From Aegilops tauschii subsp. strangulata (Eukaryota > Streptophyta > Magnoliopsida > Poales > Poaceae), in contig NC_053039.3 of the NCBI RefSeq assembly GCF_002575655.3, positions 219,933,622-219,997,621 of the forward strand: a stretch of DNA of 64,000 nt. Reading direction: 5' to 3'. The translations under genes were made by a program, and so were the position numbers. Below are positions 44,393 to 56,012 of this stretch, one piece after another. The notes under the pieces were generated by a model. It did no database searches. It saw only the letters and a program-made list of their open reading frames with translations, and was not told the origin of the DNA. Position 1 is the first letter of the stretch; each line of letters opens with the position of its first letter.

Positions 44393-45524
44393 ATGGCTTC
44401 GTCAATCATCTACAACAATGCTGCCTCGGGGGAAGTTTTCCTCCCTGGACAAATCTTTGTGTTTGGCGGCTTCGGACTGCGGGCCAACTCGCTTGGCCAT
44501 CTAGAGCAGATCGACCGCTACGCCCCGGGCCACTAGATTAGTTTTGGAAACCTGGACTATGTCGCTGATGTTTGGGGAGACTTGATCTTCCAAGGATTCA
44601 TGACCCCAACTTCCGCTCTGGCCTTAGATCCGGAGCGCATGGCCAGGTCCGAAGACGAGCTTCCTGAGCCTGCCGGACTATCCGCGGCCGCTAAGCCCAT
44701 TACGGGAGAGCCGGAGGAAGTAGTGTCGCTGGCAACCATTGTGAAGCCGGACCCTTCTCCGGACACTGGCTCCGAACCTTCGGAGTCAACATCGTGTGAG
44801 TTCGGCCAAGGAGTCTCCCTCTCGCCGTACTCCACGGGCTCTCTTCTCTCAGGCCAAACCTCGCCTTTAAGCGAGGCTCTGGACTTAATGTGATCCCTTG
44901 TTATTGCAGAGGAGCAACGTCCGAACTATGCCCAGCCCGGACTAGGGGCTGAAAGCAGGGAACTTCACGTCCCACCCACCACCCACTTTATAGCCACTGT
45001 CAAGGACTTAACCGACATGCTCGATTACGACTCCGAAGACATCGACGGTATGGACGACGATGCCGGAGAAGAGCAGGCCCAAAACCTGCCGTTTACCGGA
45101 CACTGGACGACCACCTCTTCGTATGACGTGTACATGGTGGATACACCAAAAGAAGCTAACGGCGATGACAAAGAAGACCCAGTCGAGGATAAACCTCCTG
45201 AGATACAGCCAAAGTACCGGCGTCAGCGGCGCCGCTCTAAATCACGTCGTAGAAAAAACAGAAATACCGGCACAGGAGAAAATAATACTCTAGACGATGT
45301 CGAAGACAATGAAGACCCCCTTGAGCCAACCTCCAAACAGGACGAACGGGAAGATGGGCGAGTCAGCCCTAATGAACAGGTCGTAAACGAAGACTCGGAG
45401 GACAGTAATTATCTTCCGCTCTCCGAGGATGAGGTGAGCCTCGTCAACAAGGATTTCATTGTGCCTGAGGAACCTCTCGAGCAGGAGCGCTTTAAGCGTC
45501 GGCTAATAGCCACTGCAAGGAGCC
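44393..45524 (+). pseudogene. Gag N-terminal part (element G), cut by element H
   Basis: From ATG 44393 the phase is constant up to the insertion point. Two stops interrupt it: TAG 44534-44536 (from CAG in the Gly-His-Gln context) and TGA 44891-44893 (from CGA). The product is acidic: MLDYDSEDIDGMDDD and NYLPLSEDEVSLVNKDF segments; the same text occurs in element F. Just before the insertion it has FKRRLIATARSL and continues on the far side as KKKQQQLQADQDL. The element H target duplication GAGCC falls in this place. Confidence 0.8.
45520..45524. repeat. Target-site duplication of element H (GAGCC), left
   Basis: GAGCC at 45520-45524 and again at 52662-52666. Confidence 0.9.
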
Positions 45525-47108
45525 TGATACGTCTCCAATGTATCTATAATTTTTTATTGTTCCATGCTATTATATATTCTGTTTTGGATGTTTAATGGGC
45601 TTATTTATACACTTTTATATTATTTTTGGGACTAACCTATTAACCGGAGGCCCAGCCCAAATTGCTGTTTTTTTGCCTATTTCAGTGTTTCACAGAAAAA
45701 AGGATATCAAACGGAGTCCAAACGGAATGAAACCTTCGGGAGCGTAATTTTTGGAACAAACGTGATCCATAGGACTTGGAGTGGACGTCAAGCATCCAAC
45801 GAGGAGGCCACAAGGCAGGGGCACGCCTACCCCCCTTGGGCGCACCTCCACCCTCGTGGGCCCCTCGTGGCTCCACCGACCTACTTCTTCCTCCTATATA
45901 TACCTATGTACCCCCAAACCATCGAGGAGCAACACAAAAACCTAATTCCACCGCCGCAACCTTCTGTACCCGTGAGATCCCATCTTGGGGCCTTTTCCGG
46001 CGTCCTGCCGGAGGGGGCATTGATCACGGAGGGCTTCTACATCAACACCATAGCCTCTCCGATGATGTGTGAGTAGTTTACCTCAGACCTTCGGGTCCAT
46101 AGTTATTAGCTAGATGGCTTCTTCTCTCTCTTTGGATCTCAATACAAAGTTCTCCTCGATTCTCTTGGAGATCTATTCGATGTAATCTTCTTTTGCGGTG
46201 TGTTTGTCAAGATCCGATGAATTCTGGGTTTATGATCAAGATTATCTATGAACAATATTTGAATCTTCTCTGAATTCTTTTATGTATGATTGGTTATCTT
46301 TGCAAGTCTCTTCAAATTATCAGTTTGGTTTGGCCTACTAGATTGATCTTTCTTGCAATGGGAGAAGTGCTTAGCTTTGGGTTCAATCTTGCGGTGCTCG
46401 ATCCCAGTGACAGTAGGGGAAACGACACGTATTGTATTGTTGCCATCGAGGATAAAAAGATGGGCTTTATATCATATTGCATGAGTTTATCCCTCTACAT
46501 CATGTCATCTTGCTTAAAGCGTTACTCCGTTCTTATGAACTTAATACTCTAGATGCATGCTGGATAGCGGTCGATGTGTGGAGTAATAGTAGTAGATGCA
46601 GGCAGGAGTCGGTCTACTTGTCACAGACGTGATGCCTATATACATGATCATACCTAGATATTCTCATAACTATGCTCAATTCTATCAATTGCTCGACAAT
46701 AATTTGTTCACCCACCGTAATACTTATGCTATCTTGAGAGAAGCCACTAGTGAAACCTATGGCCCCCGGGTCTATTTTCCATCATATTAATCTTCCGTCA
46801 ACAAGCTATTTCTATCTTTGTTTATTTTGCAATCTTTATTTTCAATATTTATCATAAAAATACCAAAAATATTATCTTATCATCTCTATCAGATCTCACT
46901 TTTGCAAGTGGGCGTGAAGGGATTGTCAACCCCTTTATCGCGTTGGTTGCAAGGTTCTTATTTGTTTGTGTAGGTGCAAGGGACATGAGCGTGGCCTCCT
47001 ACTGGATTGATACCTTGGTTCTCAAAACTGAGGGAAATACTTACGCTACTTTGCTGCATCACCCTTTCCTCTTCAAGGGAAAACCAACGCAGTGCTCAAG
47101 AGGTAGCA
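45525..47108 (+). repeat. 5' LTR of element H (1584 bp)
   Basis: TGATACGTCTCC to GAGGTAGCA. TATATATA at 45895-45902. A GC-rich block just upstream (45820-45890). Confidence 0.9.
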
Positions 47109-47119
47109 AGAAGGATATC

Positions 47120-47137
47120 TGGCGCCGTTGCCGGGGA
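47120..47137 (+). promoter_or_regulatory. Primer-binding site of element H
   Basis: TGGCGCCGTTGCCGGGGA, 11 bases after the LTR end. A near copy (TGCCGTTGCCGGGGA) lies at 47191-47205. Confidence 0.85.
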
Positions 47138-47380
47138 GGCTTACACCAAGTCAAGTAAAGATTTGACTCCCGCCAACGTGCGATTTCTTGTGCCGTTGCC
47201 GGGGAGTCTACGCACAAGTCAAGACATACCAAGTACCCATCACAAACTCTTATCCCTCGCATTACATTATTTGCCATTTGCCTCTCGTTTTCCTCTCCCC
47301 CAGTTCACCCTTGCCGTTTTATTCGCCCTCTTTTCCGTTCGCCCTCTTTTTCGCTTGCCTTTTGTGTCCCATGTGCCGTC

Positions 47381-48190
47381 ATGGCTAGTCCTTTATCTAC
47401 TCCTTTGTCCCCCGAGAATGAAGTTCTTAATTTTAAACAAAGGGAGGGAGAAAATCTAAAAGATGCTTGGTATAGAATTTGCAATGCGCAAAATAGATCT
47501 ACTAGGAAGCAATCTACTTCTGTTCTTCTTCGCAATTTTTATGTAGTCATCACTCCTTGGAATAGATATATTCTTGATACCATTACCAGAGGAAATTTCT
47601 TGGGTAGCCATACTTTTGATTCTTATAATGCTATGATAGATTTGTTTGGCCCATCACCTCTTTTGGTTAATGGAACTATTTTAACTTTGGAACACGTGAT
47701 GCAACGGCTTGAAATTATTGAAAATAAAATTGCCACCGTAGAGTTGATTTAAAATTTGGATAGAAATATCCATAACCAAATTACCCAATACGGATCTAAG
47801 GTAGGAGTTGCTCTTAAATTTTTTAAAGAAAAGGAACCTATGGTTAATGAAAAGATAGATCAAGATTCCACTAGAATTGATAAAACTGAGGATATTATTA
47901 CCAACCTAGGATCTGTCTTTTCTTCCGTGAAAAACACTCCTTCTAATGTTAAGATTGCCAAATTGATGTATGTTCCTAAAAATAAGGGTGAAACTTCTAG
48001 TAAGGGAAATGCGGACCTCAAATCCATAAGTGTTCACCCCAACTTTCTCGCCATCCTTAAGAAACCTTTTGCTACAAATGATTTTCTCGATTTTGTGCCT
48101 AGAAGTTTGATAATTAATAAAAATGAAGAAACTCCTAGGGGTTATAGGTGTCTTATTGAAGAATTGCCTACCAAAGATGGAAATACCTAG
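47381..48190 (+). pseudogene. Gag-like protein (element H), one internal stop
   Basis: From ATG 47381 (MASPLSTPLSPENEV) one phase runs to the TAG at 48188-48190; a single TAA at 47750-47752 splits it after 123 codons. The first part has GENLKDAWYRICNAQ and YILDTITRGNFLGSHTFDSYNAM, in the size range and helical pattern of Athila-type gag capsid. A helical stretch LEHVMQRLEIIENKIATVE precedes the stop. The second part is Lys/Asp/Thr-rich (NPSNVKIAKLMYVPKNKGE-like) and lacks protease or RT motifs. Total length is 269 codons, shorter than gag of C. It presumably builds particles or co-assembles with helper Gag. Confidence 0.7.
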
Positions 48191-50187
48191 ATCTATCCTC
48201 GCTTTTATGCCTAGCTAGGGGCGTTAAACGATAGCGCTTGTTGGGAGGCAACCCAATTTTATTTTAGTTTTTTGATTTTTGGTTCTGTTTAGGAATAAAT
48301 AATCCATCTAGCTTCTGTTTAGATGTGGTTTTGTGTTTTAATTAGTGTTTGTGCCAAGTTAAACCTAAAGGATCTTCTTGGATGATAGTTGTTTGATCTT
48401 GCTGAAAATTCCAGAAACTTTCTGTTCACGAAAACAATTGTTAAAAATTACCAGAACGTGATAAAATACTGATTCCAATTGCAGTAGATCAATAAACAAA
48501 TTATCTAGGTCTTCCTATTTTGGTAGAATTTTTTGAGTTCCAGAAGTTTGCGTTAGTTACAGATTACTACAGACTGTTCTGTTTTTGACAGATTCTGTTT
48601 TTCGCGTGTTGTTTGCTTATGTTAATGAATCTATGGCTAGTAATGGATTTTATGAACCATAGAAAAGTTGGAATACAGTAGGTTTAACACCAATATAAAT
48701 AAAGAATGAGTTCATTACAGTACCTTGAAGTGGTGTTTTGTTTTCTTTCGCTAACGGAGCTCACGAGATTTTCTGTTAAGTTTTGTGTTGTGAAGTTTTC
48801 AAGTTTTGGGTAAAGATTTGATGGATTATGGAACAAAGACTGGCAAGAGCCTAAGCTTGGGGATGCCAAGGCACCCCAAGGTAAAATTCAAGGATAACCA
48901 AAAGCTTAATCTTGGGGATGCCCCGGAAGGCATCTCCTCTTTCGTCTTCGTCTATCGGTAACTTTACTTGGAGCTATATTTTTATTCACCACATGATATG
49001 TGTTCTGCTTGGAGCGTCTTGTATGATTTGAGTCTTCGCTTTTTAGTTTGTCACAATCATCCTCGCTGTACACACCTTTTGAGAGAGACACACATGATTC
49101 GGAATTTGTTAGAATACTCTATGTGCTTCACTTATATCTTTTGAGCTATATAGTTTTTGCTCTAGTGCTTCACTTATATCTTTTAGAGCACGGTGGTGGT
49201 TGTATTTTATAGAAATTATTGATCTCTCATGCTTCACTTATATTATTTTGAGAGCCTTAAACAGCATGGTAATTTGCATTAATTGTGAAATTAATCTTCC
49301 ATATTGAGTTCATTGAATATCATGAGAAGTTTGATACTTGATAAGTGTTTTGAGATATAAAGGTGGTAATATTAGAGTGTGCTAGTTGAGTAATTGTGAA
49401 ATTGAGAAATACTTGTGTGAAAGTTGGCAAGTCCCGTAGCATGCACGTATGGTAAAAGTTGTGTGACAATTTTGACACATAAGGTGTTCTTTTATTGCTT
49501 TCCTTATGAGTGGCGGCCGGGGACGAGCGATGGTCTTTTACTACCAATCTATCCCTCTAGGGGCATGCGTAGTAGTACTTTGATTCGAGGGCTAATAAAC
49601 TTTTGCAATAAGTATATGAGTTCTTTATGACTAATGTGAGTCCATGGATTATACGCACTCTCAACCTTCCACAATTTTCTAGCCTCTACGGTACCGCGCA
49701 TTGCCCTTTCTCACCTTGAGAGTTGGTGCAAACTTCGCCGGTGCATCCAAACCCCGTGATATGATACGCTCTATCACACATAAACCTCCTTATATCTTCC
49801 TCAAAACAGCCACCATACCTACCTATCATGGCATTACCATAGCCATTCCGAGATATATTGCCATGCAACTTTCCACCGTTCTGTTTATTATGACACGCTC
49901 CATCATTGTCATATTGCTTTGCATGATCATGTAGTTGACATCGTATTTGTGGCAAAGCCACCATTCATAATTTTTCATACATGTCACTCTTGATTCATTG
50001 CATATCCCGGTACACCGCCGGAGGCATTCACATAGAGTCATATTTTGTTCTAAGTATTGAGTTGTAATTCTTGAGTTGTAAGTAATAAAAGTGTGATGAT
50101 CATCATTATTAGAGCATTGTCCCATGTGAGGAAAGGATGATGGAGACTATGATTCCCCCACAAGTCGGGATGAGATTCCGGACTAAA
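48191..50187 (+). other. Non-coding internal region (element H)
   Basis: No conserved frame. AAGCTTGGGGATGCC-type text occurs at 48852-48866 and, slightly changed, at 48903-48920, close to a polypurine-like element. AT-rich with TTTTGAG repeats (49130-49260). Confidence 0.5.
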
Positions 50188-50286
50188 TAAAAAAGAGAGA
50201 GAGAAAAAAAGAGGCCAAAGAAAAAAAAAAAAGAAGGCCCAAGAAAAAAAGGAAAAAAAGAAAAAAATGAGAGAAAAAGAGAGAAT
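50188..50286 (+). repeat. Purine-rich low-complexity tract (element H)
   Basis: Almost pure A/G with AAAAAGA units; frames reading through it on the minus strand are poly-Phe/Ser by-products. Confidence 0.9.
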
Positions 50287-51077
50287 GGACAATGTTACTA
50301 TCCTTTTTCCACACTTGGGCTTCAAAGTAGCATCGTGATCTTCATGATAGAGAGTCTCCTATGTTGTCACTTTCATATACTAGTGGGAATTTTTCATTAT
50401 AGAACTTGGATTGTATATTCCAATGATGGGCTTCCTCAAAATGCCCTAGGTCTTCGTGAGCAAGCAAGTTGGATGCACACCCACTTAGTTTCTTTTGTTG
50501 AGCTTTCATATATTTATAGCTCTAGTGCATCCGTTGCATGGCAATCCCTACTCCTCTCATTGACATCAATTGATGGGCATCTCCATAGCCTATTGATTAG
50601 CCGCGTCAATGTGAGACTTTCTACCTTTTTGTCTTCTCTCATAACCCCCATCATTATACTTTATTACACACATAGTGCTATATCCATGGCTTGCGCTCAT
50701 GTATTGCGTATGGGTTGAAAAGGCTGAAGCGCGTTAAAAAGTATGAACCAATTGCTCGGCTTGTTATCAGGGTTATGCATGATGAGAACGTTTTGTGTGA
50801 CGAAATTGAAACATGGCCTAACTATATGATTTTGTAGGGATAAGCTTACTTTGGCTATGTTATTTTGATAAGACATAATTGCTTGGTTAGCATGTTTGAA
50901 GTATTATTGTTTTTATGTCAACATTAAACTTTTATCTTGAATCTTTCGGATCTAAATATTCATGCCACAATAAAAAGAATTACATTGAAAATTATGCTAA
51001 GAAGAATTCCACATCAAAAATTCTGCTTTTATCATTTACCTACTCGAGGACGAGCAGGAATTAAGCTTGGCAATGCT
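50287..51077 (+). other. Non-coding 3' region up to the polypurine tract (element H)
   Basis: No gene. The last 30 bases (GAGGACGAGCAGGAATTAAG then CTTGGCAATGCT) are purine-rich and adjoin the 3' LTR. Confidence 0.55.
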
Positions 51078-52661
51078 TGATACGTCTCCAACGTATCTAT
51101 AATTTTTGATTGTTCCATGCTATTATATATTCTGTTTTGAATGTTTAATGGGCTTATTTATACACTTCCATATAATTTTTGGGACTAACCTATTAATCAG
51201 AGGCCCAGCCCAAATTGCTGTTTTTTTGCCTATTTCAGTGTTTCGTAGAAAAAGGATATCAAACGGAGTCCAAACGGAATGAAACCTTCGGGGGCGTGAT
51301 TTTTGGAACAAACGTGATCCAGAGGACTTGGAGTGGACGTCAAGAAACCAACGAGGAGGCCACGAGGCGGGGGGCGCGCCTACCCCCTGGGCGCGCCCTC
51401 CACCCTCGTGCGCCCCTCGTGGCTCCACCGACCTACTTCTTCCTCCTATATATACCTACGTACCCCCAAACCATCGAGGAGCACCACGAAAACCTAATTT
51501 CACCGCCGCAACCTTCTGTACCCGTGAGATCCCATCTTGGGGCCTTTTCCGGCATCCTGCCGGAGGGGGCATTGATCACGGAGGGCTTCTACATCAACAC
51601 CATAGCCTCTCCGATGATGTGTGAGTAGTTTACCTCAGACCTTCGGGTCCATAGTTATTAGCTAGATGGCTTCTTCTCTATCTTTGGATCTCAATACAAA
51701 GTTCTTCTCGATTCTCTTGGAGATCTATTCGATGTAATCTTCTTTTGCGGTGTGTTTGTCGAGATCCGATGAATTCTGGGTTTATGATCAAGATTATCTA
51801 TGAACAATATTTGAATCTTCTATGAATTCTTTTATGTATGATTGGTTATCTTTGCAAGTCTCTTCAAATTATCAGTTTGGTTTGGCCTACTAGATTGATC
51901 TTTCTTGCAATGGGAGAAGTGCTTAGCTTTGGGTTCAATCTTGCGGTGCTCGATCCCAGTGACAGTAGGGGAAACGGCACGTATTGTATTGTTGCCATCG
52001 AGGATAAAAAGATGGGCTTTATATCATATTGCATGAGTTTATCCCTCTACATCATGTCATCTTGCTTAAAGCGTTACTCCGTTCTTATGAACTTAATACT
52101 CTAGATGCATGCTGGATAGCGGTCGATGTGTGGAGTAATAGTAGTAGATGCAGGCAGGAGTCGGTCTACTTGTCACGGGCGTGATGCCTATGTACATGAT
52201 CATACCTAGATATTCTCATAGCTATGCTCAATTCTATCAATTGCTCGACAGTAATTTGTTCACCCACCGTAATACTTATGCTATCTTGAGAGAAGCCACT
52301 AGTTAACCCTATGGCCCCCGGGTCTATTTTCCATCATATTAATCTTTCGTCAACAAGGTATTTCTACCTTTGTTTATTTTGCAATCTTTACTTTCAATCT
52401 TTATCATAAAAATGCCAAAAATATTATCTTATCATCTCTATCAGATCTCACTTTTGCAAGTGGGCGTGAAGGGAATGACAACCCCTTTATCGTGTTGGTT
52501 GCAAGGTTCTTATTTGTTTGTGTATGTGCAAGGGACTTGAGCGTGGCCTCCTACTGGATTGATACCTTGGTTCTCAAAAACTGAGGGAAATACTTACGCT
52601 ACTTTGCTCCATCACCCTTTCCTCTTCAAGGGAAAACCAACGCAGTGCTCGAGAGGTAGCA
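51078..52661 (+). repeat. 3' LTR of element H (1584 bp)
   Basis: Same ends as the 5' LTR. Most differences are in the first 500 bases. TATATATA at 51447-51454. Confidence 0.9.
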
Positions 52662-52666
52662 GAGCC
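52662..52666. repeat. Target-site duplication of element H (GAGCC), right
   Basis: Exact copy of 45520-45524. Confidence 0.9.
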
Positions 52667-54310
52667 TGAAAAAGAAGCAGCAGCAGCTTCAAGCTGATCA
52701 AGATCTGCTCAACGATAGATGGACTAATGTCCTGGCAGCCGAGGAATACGGCCTCGAGCGCCCAACCAAAAGTTACCCGAAGCGCAAATTGCTACCCGAG
52801 TTCGATGACGAGGCGCTGGAGCCCGTACCATCATCGCCGCAATGCGGCTGACCGACCACCACGTGGCCGGGACAAAGCGACAACTCAAGCCGAACACCAG
52901 CTCGTACTACCTCACCGTAAAGGCAGAGATAAAATAGCTCAGGGATATACATATGACCTGCGGCAGGACCTGGACAGTAGAGCAGGACAGACTAGATCGA
53001 TCTACGGATCGAGGGAGCGTGCCCTGACACGCAACGACGGCTACTTAGCCAGACGCGACAAGCATAATCATGCCCGGGCCGAAAACCGCAGACGAACTCC
53101 ATCCGAGCTACGTCGCGACATGGCCCGATATAGAGGCGCCGCACACCCCCTTTGCTTCACCGATGAAGTAATGGAACACGAATTCCCAGAAGGGTTTTAA
53201 ACCCATGAATATCGAATCATGCGATGGAACAACAGATCCCGCGGTATGGATTGAAGATTTTCTTCTCCATATCCACATGGCCCGCGGTGATGATCTCCAC
53301 ACCATCAAATACCTCCCACTAAAACTAAAGGGACCAGCACGGCATTGGCTAAACAGCCTTCCAGAAAACTCCATTGGCAACTGGGAAGACCTAGAAGATG
53401 CCTTCTGCGATAATTTCCAAGGTACATATGTCCGGCCACCAGACGCTGATGACCTAAGTCACATCATCCAGCAGCCCGGAGAGTCGGCCAGGAAGCTCTG
53501 GACTAGGTTCTTAATTAAAAAGAACCAAATTGTCGATTGTCCGGACGCCGAAGCCCTCGCGGCCTTCAAACACAGCGTCCGGGATGAGTGGCTCGGCCGC
53601 CACCTCGGTCAAGAAAAACCAAAATCCATGGCAGCCCTTACCGCTCTAATGAACCGCTTTTATGCGGGGGAAGACAGCTGGCTCGCTCGTAGAAGCAACA
53701 GCACCAGTGATCCGGGCACCTCCGAAGTTCAAGACGGCAATGGCAAGCCACGACGCACTAAACACAAGCGTCGAAATAGTAACGAAGGAACGCAAGACGC
53801 GGTGGTGAACGCCGGATTCAGCGGCTCTGAACCCGGTCAACGAAAAAAGCCATTCAAGGCAAACAGAGACGGACCATCCAATTTAGACAAGATACTGGAT
53901 CGGCCCTGCCAGATTCATGGCACCCCCGATAAACCAGCCAATCATACCAACAGAAGCTGTTGGGTTTTCAAACAAGCTGACAAGCTTAATGCCAAACACA
54001 AGGGGAAGGGCCCGCCCAGTGACAGCAATGACGAAGAGACTCGCCAACCGAACACCGGGGGTCAGAAGCAATTTCCCCCAGAAGTAAAAACAATAAACAT
54101 GGTATACATGACGCACACCCCTATAGGGGAGCACAAGCGTGCACTACGGGACGCCTACGCCATAGAGCCGGTCACCCAAAAATTTAATAAATGGGCGGCC
54201 TGCCTGGTCACTTTTGATCACAAGGACCACCCAGTCAGTATCCGTCACGCAGGTTCAGCAGCTCTGGTCCTAGACCCATTTATCAATGGGTTCCATGTCA
54301 CGAAAGTCTT
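52667..54310 (+). pseudogene. Gag, main part (element G)
   Basis: Continues the gag interrupted by H. Starts with KKKQQQLQADQDLLNDRW, loses phase near 52840 (poly-Gln/His text), is open to about 53200, then has TAA at 53198-53200. From 53205 the next phase is open for 390 codons. Capsid blocks are AVWIEDFLLHIHMARGDDLH, LKGPARHWLNSLPENSIGNWEDL and DEWLGRHLGQEKPKSMAAL. A basic linker follows. CQIHGTPDKPANHTNRSCW is the Cys/His motif that likely binds RNA. The phase ends at 54377; protease is in the next phase after a one-base loss near 54307. Confidence 0.85.
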
Positions 54311-54787
54311 ATGGACGTCGGCAGTAGCCTTAATCTACTCTACGAAAACACTGTCCGCAAAATGGGCATTCCTTTAAGAATCAAGCCCACCACAACTACC
54401 CTCAAGGGAGCAGTACCCGGCGTAGAAGCTCACTACACGGGCTCCATCACATTGGAAGTTGTTTTCGGTTCGCCGAACAACTTCCGAAGCGAAGGCTTGA
54501 CCTTCGATATTGTCACGTTCCGTAGTAGCTACCATGCACTTCTGGGGCGTACTGCTTTGGCTCGTTTTAATGCGGTCCCACACTACGCCTATGCAAAACT
54601 TAAGATGCCCGGTCCACGCGGTGTCATAACGATAAATGGAAATACGAAACGCTCCCTCCGAATAAAGGAGCATACTACGGCTACTACAACCGAAGTACAA
54701 AGCGGCCTCATCAAGCCGCGTATCTCATCGGCCATCAAGCCGCCGGTCTCTATTAAACAGGACCGATCAATCTTAGAGCTGGATTAG
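54311..54787 (+). CDS. Aspartic protease (element G)
   Basis: 158-codon frame starting MDVGSSLNLLYENTVRKMG. The active site is D-V-G-S, where element F has D-G-G-S. The HALLGRTALARFNAVPHYAY block at about residues 76-95 and PGPRGVITINGN complete the fold. Upstream, in the gag phase, NGFHVTKV precedes it. The frame ends 3 bases after LD at 54785-54787 and no RT follows. The Gly-to-Val change is in the variable middle position of the motif and its effect is uncertain. Confidence 0.8.
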   Translation: MDVGSSLNLLYENTVRKMGIPLRIKPTTTTLKGAVPGVEAHYTGSITLEVVFGSPNNFRSEGLTFDIVTFRSSYHALLGRTALARFNAVPHYAYAKLKMPGPRGVITINGNTKRSLRIKEHTTATTTEVQSGLIKPRISSAIKPPVSIKQDRSILELD

Positions 54788-56012
54788 CAGTTCGGCCTCC
54801 GTCATTTGCCTCATATACCTGCGAAGTTTGTACCGTGCATACATAATGCACTTAAAATACCCTGGTCATTGGCGGAGGCACAATACGGACAGGCCTACAA
54901 TGCGGTTCACACTACCATAGCCCTTTTTTTTCCTTTTTCTAACTTTTTTTTATCTTTTACCACAGGTGACTCACAGGCTGGTCATCTCACGGACTCTTTC
55001 GGAGTTCGGCTTCGTACACTTACCCAAAGGCTATTCCTATTAAGGAGTCCTTTCACCAAGGCAAGGCGGCGCAGACGTGCGACAGGAGGTCCAAATAATT
55101 TTTTGTAGACCACACTCTTTATTTCGAGTCTGTAAAGTGCCTTTTCCCTCAGCCTTCGACCCCCGGCATGTCAAATAGCCTGGGTAGTGGCATTATTATC
55201 TGTAAGATTGCGATTGACATATCAATCAGATTCCAGTGAACATAATCCGTATTCAGTATTCACTTTTTCTAAAGAACTGAATTTTGCTTCTTCGGTTGTT
55301 TCACACACGCAGCTCGGCAAAAATTGCCAGGGGCTTGACATAGCAACATATGAGTTGCCGACAAGTCCGAACAGCTTCACAACATACTTCGGCATCACGA
55401 GTTTGGCCTTATATGCATCATCTCTGAATCATGTCTTTGGTCAATAGTTGGGTTGCCCGCTCCTGTGCTTACTACCTTACGTTCCGTCCCATCGGCTAAG
55501 GTAGTAAAGGGAGAACTACTATGATTGTGTTTCCGGTTCATCTGGTCAAGCACCTTAGTAGAGAAAGCCGAAAACTGACTGTCATAATGCGGCGAGAGCT
55601 GGTCAACCACTCGATGACTTATCAGAATCGCTCGCGATTCCTTCCGTACTAAATGAAGTACCGTTCTTCTGGTCACCTATGTAGCGCACCGTATCCGGAT
55701 AACTGCGTACATACCAAGGGCTATATCGTAGACCCACCGTCAAACTCCTATGGCTAAGTGAAAGTGTTAATACCCTATAGTCTGATTGCCTAGTTCACCG
55801 AACTGACACCTCCTTCACGGACCAAGATGTTGGGTCAAGAGTGATCAAGTGCTTTTTCCGAACACCCCCGTATTATATGCGAGGGGGCCGAAGCCGACGA
55901 CTGGTGAACTTTCAGATTATATACCCAAAAAAGGCCGCACAGGACGAATCAAAAACTTTTAGGCAAAAGTATAAAAACATAGCCTTAATACATCAATATT
56001 GTTTTGGTACAT
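54788..56012. other. Non-coding stretch where RT-integrase would be (element G)
   Basis: No RT, RNase H or integrase motif in any phase. A pyrimidine tract (54921-54959) followed by CACAG (54961-54965) resembles a 3' splice site. The rest has no recognisable protein. The antisense gene ends at 56013. Confidence 0.6.

Larger units (their letters stand above)
45525..52661 (+). mobile_element. Element H: gag-only Athila-like element, 7137 bp, complete
   Basis: Both LTRs are 1584 bp and a 5-bp duplication GAGCC flanks it. The internal region is 3969 bp and has only one recognisable gene, a gag-like frame at 47381-48190. No protease, RT, RNase H or integrase is visible, so its reverse transcription and integration must be provided by a relative. 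The PBS is identical to that of element C, another Athila-like element in this window, which suggests who the helper family is. LTR differences (about 2-3%) put it as the most recent insertion in this nest. Confidence 0.9.

Noticed and set aside
50050..50325. Minus-strand frame with a poly-Phe/Ser stretch
   Set aside because: By-product of the purine-rich tract; no real protein.
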